Shown here: in pieces, positions 8,792 through 11,726 of the stretch
Layout of the letters: every line of letters starts with the position of its first letter
How positions within the stretch are numbered: position 1 is the stretch's first letter
Assembly (NCBI GenBank): GCA_003645825.1
Contig: QNCQ01000029.1
Coordinates: 1 to 11,726, forward strand
Length of the DNA: 11,726 bases
Direction of reading: 5' to 3'
Source of the DNA: Fidelibacterota bacterium
GTDB lineage: Bacteria > Fidelibacterota > UBA2242 > B5-G15
Notes under the pieces: model-generated
Told to the model about the DNA's origin: nothing
What the model saw: only the letters and a program-made list of their open reading frames with translations
The model's database searches: none
Made by a program: the position numbers and the translations under genes

Positions 8792-8808
8792 CACAAGTAT
8801 GTTATTTA

Positions 8809-10581
8809 TTACTTCAACAAAACCATCTTATTAATTCTTGATTTGTCTCCAACTGTCAGCTTGTAGAAATAAATACCGGACGGAACTGGTTTACCGCTTC
8901 TGTCCTTACCATCCCATCGATACTCATGATATCCCTGATTGAGATAATCATCACAAATGGTGGCAATCTTTACACCAAGAGCATTATATATCGCCAAGGT
9001 AACTTTCTCACGGGTAGGTATTTCAAAAGAAATATTCGTGGAAGCATTAAATGGATTTGGATAGTTCCTATACAGACGGACAGCATCTGCAAATTTACTA
9101 TTATCCTCTTCAATTCCTACCTCAGTCGACAGTATGACCCCTCTGTACATAAAGTACTTCTCAAAGTTTTTATCACACCATTGGGTTCCCCACCAATGAG
9201 GCGCATAATCAGACACATGGGCATCATAAGCATCTGAGCTTGCATAATCAATATCCCATATGACTACACTCAGCATTACTGTATCCCCCTCCGAATATCC
9301 AAAATAATCGGTATGCACAACTACCTCTAATGAATATCCTGCATCGGGACCATTTGATTCTGTATGCGTCACTGTACCCTCTGGTTCGTATGATACACCC
9401 TCAGCCCCACCGGTTGGAACAGCGGCACTTAACTCAAAACTAATTCCATCACCCTCATTGCCTGTGAAATACATCGCCTTAATCTCTTTCCTTTCGCTTG
9501 GCTCAGGAATTTCTCCCTTATTTGTCATCCAGAGAAAGAGACCGTCTGCTTCCCATCCAGGTGACCATTTGCAAACAGAAGAATCATTGGAAACAACCCC
9601 GATATAAAGATCAGCTCCCTTATGAGCAAATTTTACCACAGCCAAACTTTTATCCTCATACTCATTCAGGGTATCCCCCCACTGCATATAGAAACCCCCG
9701 GTGTACAAGAGACTCCCCTCACCAATTACAACAGAATCTGCTCCATCCCAAAAACCCTCATCGAGCTTTCCATCGAGAGTAATGTCCTCACTCACTTTTT
9801 TTGCAATTTTATAGGGTGGGTCACCAAGCTTCAATATCCTCATCTCAGGACCCCATTCACTACCCCACCACATTTTGTGATATTGTCCCGCATCCCATCC
9901 TTCACCATCAGCCCCTGTGTAACCATCCGGGTCAAAAATATTTATCAAAACCGGAACTTCACATACAGGATCAGTGTATCCAAGCTGATCAAGATGTATA
10001 ACCATTTCAGCAGTGTAGCCGGAATCAACATTGGTGGGATCATTTACCACCGTTTTTGACGGCTTCCAGGCGGCACCATAACCAGAACCAGGATAATTAC
10101 CAGGTTCCTCAAAATGAATATCAGGATCAGTACCTGTTAGATTGAAATAGAGCTTGTACTCTACTACCTCACCTGACGCAGTTTGAACCTTCATAAACAG
10201 GCCATCGCCTTCCCAGCTCCCATCAAATCTACACACAGACTTATCATTCGAAATGAGAGCGATATAAAGATCAGTTCCATAGTGCAAAAATTTAACATAA
10301 GTCGTCGTGGTATCATTATATGGTGGCTGTACAAGCACATCCCCTGTTGGAGAATATTCAACATCTCCTGTAATATATCGGACATCATAAACAAGATAGT
10401 CAAATCTCCTTTGCCAATCCGTCTCATCCAGCACACCATCCACGTTAATCGGCTTCTCAGCAGAAGTAACAAGGATATAAGGCGGATCAGCATGATGATC
10501 TTTCTTGGCAGAAAAGACTGCCGATGAAAAGATCATCAATACAACTACCAACAACACGGTAACTTTTGCAGGGTACTTCAT
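8809..10581 (-). CDS. Secreted protein with two tandem CBM9-like domains and T9SS type A sorting domain
   Basis: The product has 590 residues. Residues 1 to about 25 form a signal peptide (VTVLLVVVLMIFSSAVFSA). Two copies of a CBM9-like module follow, at about 36-252 and 257-481. They share INVDGVLDETDWQ / ITLDGKLDEGFWD, the motif SNDKSVCRFDGSWEGDGLF / SNDSSVCKWSPGWEADGLF, DSGYTAEMVIH / DAGYSLEVVVH, and a WWGxxW motif (238-243 and 463-468). After a short linker, residues 501-590 form a T9SS type A sorting domain (YRNYPNPFNASTNISFEIP, GKPVPSGIYFYKLTVGDK, KMVLLK). CBM9 modules of xylanases bind reducing ends of sugars. No catalytic domain is present, so this looks like a surface-displayed sugar-binding protein, perhaps a functional stand-in for SusD. 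The gene begins 28 nt after lacI with a strong ribosome site (GGGGGAGGG) and is followed by the hairpin. The ligand is unknown. Confidence 0.87.
   Translation of the reverse strand: MKYPAKVTVLLVVVLMIFSSAVFSAKKDHHADPPYILVTSAEKPINVDGVLDETDWQRRFDYLVYDVRYITGDVEYSPTGDVLVQPPYNDTTTTYVKFLHYGTDLYIALISNDKSVCRFDGSWEGDGLFMKVQTASGEVVEYKLYFNLTGTDPDIHFEEPGNYPGSGYGAAWKPSKTVVNDPTNVDSGYTAEMVIHLDQLGYTDPVCEVPVLINIFDPDGYTGADGEGWDAGQYHKMWWGSEWGPEMRILKLGDPPYKIAKKVSEDITLDGKLDEGFWDGADSVVIGEGSLLYTGGFYMQWGDTLNEYEDKSLAVVKFAHKGADLYIGVVSNDSSVCKWSPGWEADGLFLWMTNKGEIPEPSERKEIKAMYFTGNEGDGISFELSAAVPTGGAEGVSYEPEGTVTHTESNGPDAGYSLEVVVHTDYFGYSEGDTVMLSVVIWDIDYASSDAYDAHVSDYAPHWWGTQWCDKNFEKYFMYRGVILSTEVGIEEDNSKFADAVRLYRNYPNPFNASTNISFEIPTREKVTLAIYNALGVKIATICDDYLNQGYHEYRWDGKDRSGKPVPSGIYFYKLTVGDKSRINKMVLLK
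9139..10476 (-). repeat. Internal duplication: two CBM9-like modules
   Basis: Codons for residues 36-252 (10476-9826) and 257-481 (9813-9139) encode two copies of the same module. The match is at protein level; the clearest block is residues 111-129 against 331-349, including paired cysteines Cys117 and Cys337 and conserved tryptophans. The DNA copies have diverged, so this is an old duplication and not a recombination-prone repeat. Confidence 0.8.
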
Positions 10582-10585
10582 CTTT

Positions 10586-10594
10586 CCCTCCCCC
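10586..10594 (-). promoter_or_regulatory. Strong ribosome binding site of the CBM9-like gene
   Basis: The minus strand reads GGGGGAGGG, with core GGAGG 5 nt before the ATG at 10581. It is the best Shine-Dalgarno match in the window and lies in the 28-nt gap after lacI. It fits high translation of the surface protein relative to the repressor, whose own start lacks such a site. Confidence 0.75.
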
Positions 10595-10609
10595 TTTGCT
10601 TTTTTAAGG

Positions 10610-11617
10610 TTAACTCTCCTTGCACCCGCAGGACTTTCTTACTACAAGCTCTACGGGTATGACAATTTTTTCTTCAACACTACCTCCTTCCCCCGAAAGA
10701 TGTTTCAATATTATCTTTCCAACGATTTCCCCCACTTCAAACACAGGTACCCTCACAGTAGTAAGCGCCGGCTCAACATATCTCGAAGTAGAAATATCAT
10801 CAAACCCTACAATAGCAACATCATTGGGCACATTCAGAGAAAGCCTTTTCGCGGCTTCAATAGCACCTATAGCCATAGAGTCATTGGCGGCAAAAATTGC
10901 AGTCGGTGGAGAAGGCTGGCTAAAAAGCTCCATGGCCGCATTAAAACCAGATTGTTCGGTGAAGTTACCTCTCGCTTCATAGAGTTCGCTTTTAGAAATA
11001 CCAGCATTAGCGAGAGCGCTAAGATATCCTCGATATCGTTCCCTGGAATCAAAGTTATTTGGAGAACCGTGGATAAAACCTATTCTGCGATGACCATGCT
11101 CAATAAGATGGGAAGTTACCTTTTTGGCACCATTAAAATTGTCAATAATAACGGATGTTGATCTGCTTGTCTTTATATTCGTACAAACAAAAACCACAGG
11201 GAAATTTTTAAGAGTGTGCTTTAAAAATTTACTGTCAGTAATTGTAGGCATCATCAGAACCATTCCGTCCACCCTTCCAGACTGCAGCATTGAGATAAGA
11301 GTCCTCAATTCATCATTTTCGTCATGGGAGCTTGAAATGACAACATGGTATTTTTGTTTTTGCACAACGCCGATAATCCCCCTTATTATCTCAGCAAAGT
11401 AGTAACTGGTAGCATCGGGGAAAATGAGCCCTATTGTATTAGTTCTTTTTGTCTGGAGTCCCTGAGCGATTATATTGGGCATAAAATTTAATTCTCTAAT
11501 AACCTCTAAAACCCTCTGCCTTGTCTTTTCGCTAACCTTAGGGCTATTATTTATTACCCTTGAGACAGTGGCAATGGAAACTCCAGCCTTTTTTGCAACA
11601 TCCTTAATAGTAGCCAT
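10610..11617 (-). CDS. LacI-family transcriptional repressor
   Basis: The product has 335 residues, the usual length. Residues 1-24 form the LacI helix-turn-helix (TIKDVAKKAGVSIATVSRVI), followed by the hinge helix near 47-58 (PNIIAQGLQTKR) with Leu54 in the position that intercalates the central CpG of the operator. From Ile62 on comes a periplasmic-binding-protein-like effector domain (IGLIFPDATSYYFAEIIRG, FAANDSMAIGAIEAAKRL, VAIVGFDDI, LTTVRVP), ending KSCGCKES. The reading residues Ile15-Ala16 lie in IATVSRV, close to MATVSRV of CcpA, and a cre-like palindrome lies just upstream. It therefore probably represses its own promoter and the whole operon, and is released by a sugar or sugar phosphate from the pathway; the effector is not readable. 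The start is fixed by the canonical N-terminus, although no Shine-Dalgarno site is visible. It is not a CcpA orthologue on this evidence. Confidence 0.95.
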   Translation of the reverse strand: MATIKDVAKKAGVSIATVSRVINNSPKVSEKTRQRVLEVIRELNFMPNIIAQGLQTKRTNTIGLIFPDATSYYFAEIIRGIIGVVQKQKYHVVISSSHDENDELRTLISMLQSGRVDGMVLMMPTITDSKFLKHTLKNFPVVFVCTNIKTSRSTSVIIDNFNGAKKVTSHLIEHGHRRIGFIHGSPNNFDSRERYRGYLSALANAGISKSELYEARGNFTEQSGFNAAMELFSQPSPPTAIFAANDSMAIGAIEAAKRLSLNVPNDVAIVGFDDISTSRYVEPALTTVRVPVFEVGEIVGKIILKHLSGEGGSVEEKIVIPVELVVRKSCGCKES

Positions 11618-11623
11618 ATCAAA

Positions 11624-11637
11624 TGTAAACGTTTACA
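11624..11637. promoter_or_regulatory. LacI-family operator (cre-like perfect palindrome)
   Basis: TGTAAACGTTTACA is a perfect 14-bp palindrome with a central CpG. It fits the general LacI-family operator form and the CcpA cre consensus. It ends 6 nt before the lacI start codon and covers about -2 to +12 relative to the predicted transcription start, a position where binding would block initiation. I noticed no second copy elsewhere in the window by eye. Confidence 0.9.
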
Positions 11638-11641
11638 CTTT

Positions 11642-11670
11642 AATATAACTTTATCAATTTTCTTTGTCAA
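11642..11670 (-). promoter_or_regulatory. Sigma70-type promoter of the operon
   Basis: On the minus strand a perfect -35 box TTGACA (11670-11665) is followed by a 17-nt spacer and the -10 box TATATT (11647-11642), one mismatch from TATAAT. The predicted start is near 11635, giving a leader of about 18 nt. The DNA just upstream (11671-11700) is rich in A and T tracts, possibly an UP element. The other intergenic gaps are too short or lack boxes of this quality, so this is probably the main promoter of all six genes. Confidence 0.85.
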
Positions 11671-11726
11671 GCCTTTTTTTGAGACTTTTTAAAAATTCTT
11701 ATCTAAATCCGCTTTAATTACTTCGC

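Noticed and set aside
8809..10581. The possibility that the CBM9-like protein is an endo-acting glycosidase.
   Set aside because: Both modules together with the sorting domain account for nearly the whole protein, and no glycosidase motif or extra domain is left.
10505..11161. Plus-strand open frame of 218 codons opposite lacI and the start of the CBM9-like gene.
   Set aside because: It lies antisense across two clearly coding genes, has no recognisable domain and no ribosome site; it is a shadow of the minus-strand genes.
11686..11695. AT palindrome TTTTTAAAAA upstream of the promoter, considered as a terminator or operator.
   Set aside because: It has no GC stem and is expected in such AT-rich DNA; at most it is part of an UP element.
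1..11726. Search by eye for CRISPR arrays, tRNA or rRNA genes, insertion sequences, attachment sites and riboswitches.
   Set aside because: Nothing repeated at regular spacing, no transposase, no structured leader and no tRNA-like fold was seen; the window is almost fully covered by six genes.

Overview
All six supported genes lie on the minus strand, so transcription runs from the right edge to the left. The window suggests a Gram-negative bacterium of the Fibrobacterota-Chlorobiota-Bacteroidota (FCB) superphylum outside classical Bacteroidetes, for example a Calditrichota, KSB1, Ignavibacteria or Fidelibacterota-like lineage. The reasons are a TonB-dependent receptor with an N-terminal carboxypeptidase-regulatory-like domain, two exported proteins ending in T9SS-type (FlgD-like Ig) sorting domains, a PorV/UPF0164-type outer-membrane protein, and AT-rich DNA. 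This placement is inferred from protein family habits and is not proven.

Layout in transcription order: (1) 11618-11726, a near-consensus sigma70 promoter with a perfect 14-bp cre-like LacI-family operator over the predicted transcription start; (2) 10610-11617, a LacI-family repressor; (3) 8809-10581, a secreted protein with two tandem CBM9-like domains and a T9SS-type C-terminal domain; (4) 8744-8791, a strong hairpin plus T-tract, probably a partial terminator; (5) 6099-8729, a TonB-dependent receptor; (6) 2809-6102, a 1097-residue secreted protein with Ca-binding-type Asp-rich loops, an FN3-like region and a T9SS-type C-terminus; (7) 1790-2803, a PorV-family outer-membrane protein; (8) 1-1770, the first 590 residues of a GH94 glycoside phosphorylase that runs off the left edge. 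The gaps are 28, 79, -4, 5 and 19 nt. This is consistent with a single operon starting at the lacI promoter. No gene-free stretch exceeds about 110 bases, and no plus-strand gene is credible.

Taken together this looks like a carbohydrate-utilisation locus that lacks SusD. A surface sugar-binding protein and a large exported protein would capture ligand, the TonB-dependent receptor would import it across the outer membrane, a dedicated PorV paralogue may help export or anchor the two T9SS-type proteins, and a cytoplasmic GH94 enzyme would split an oligosaccharide (probably a beta-glucoside disaccharide) with phosphate. The repressor likely senses the sugar or a derivative. No inner-membrane transporter and no secreted glycosidase is in the window.
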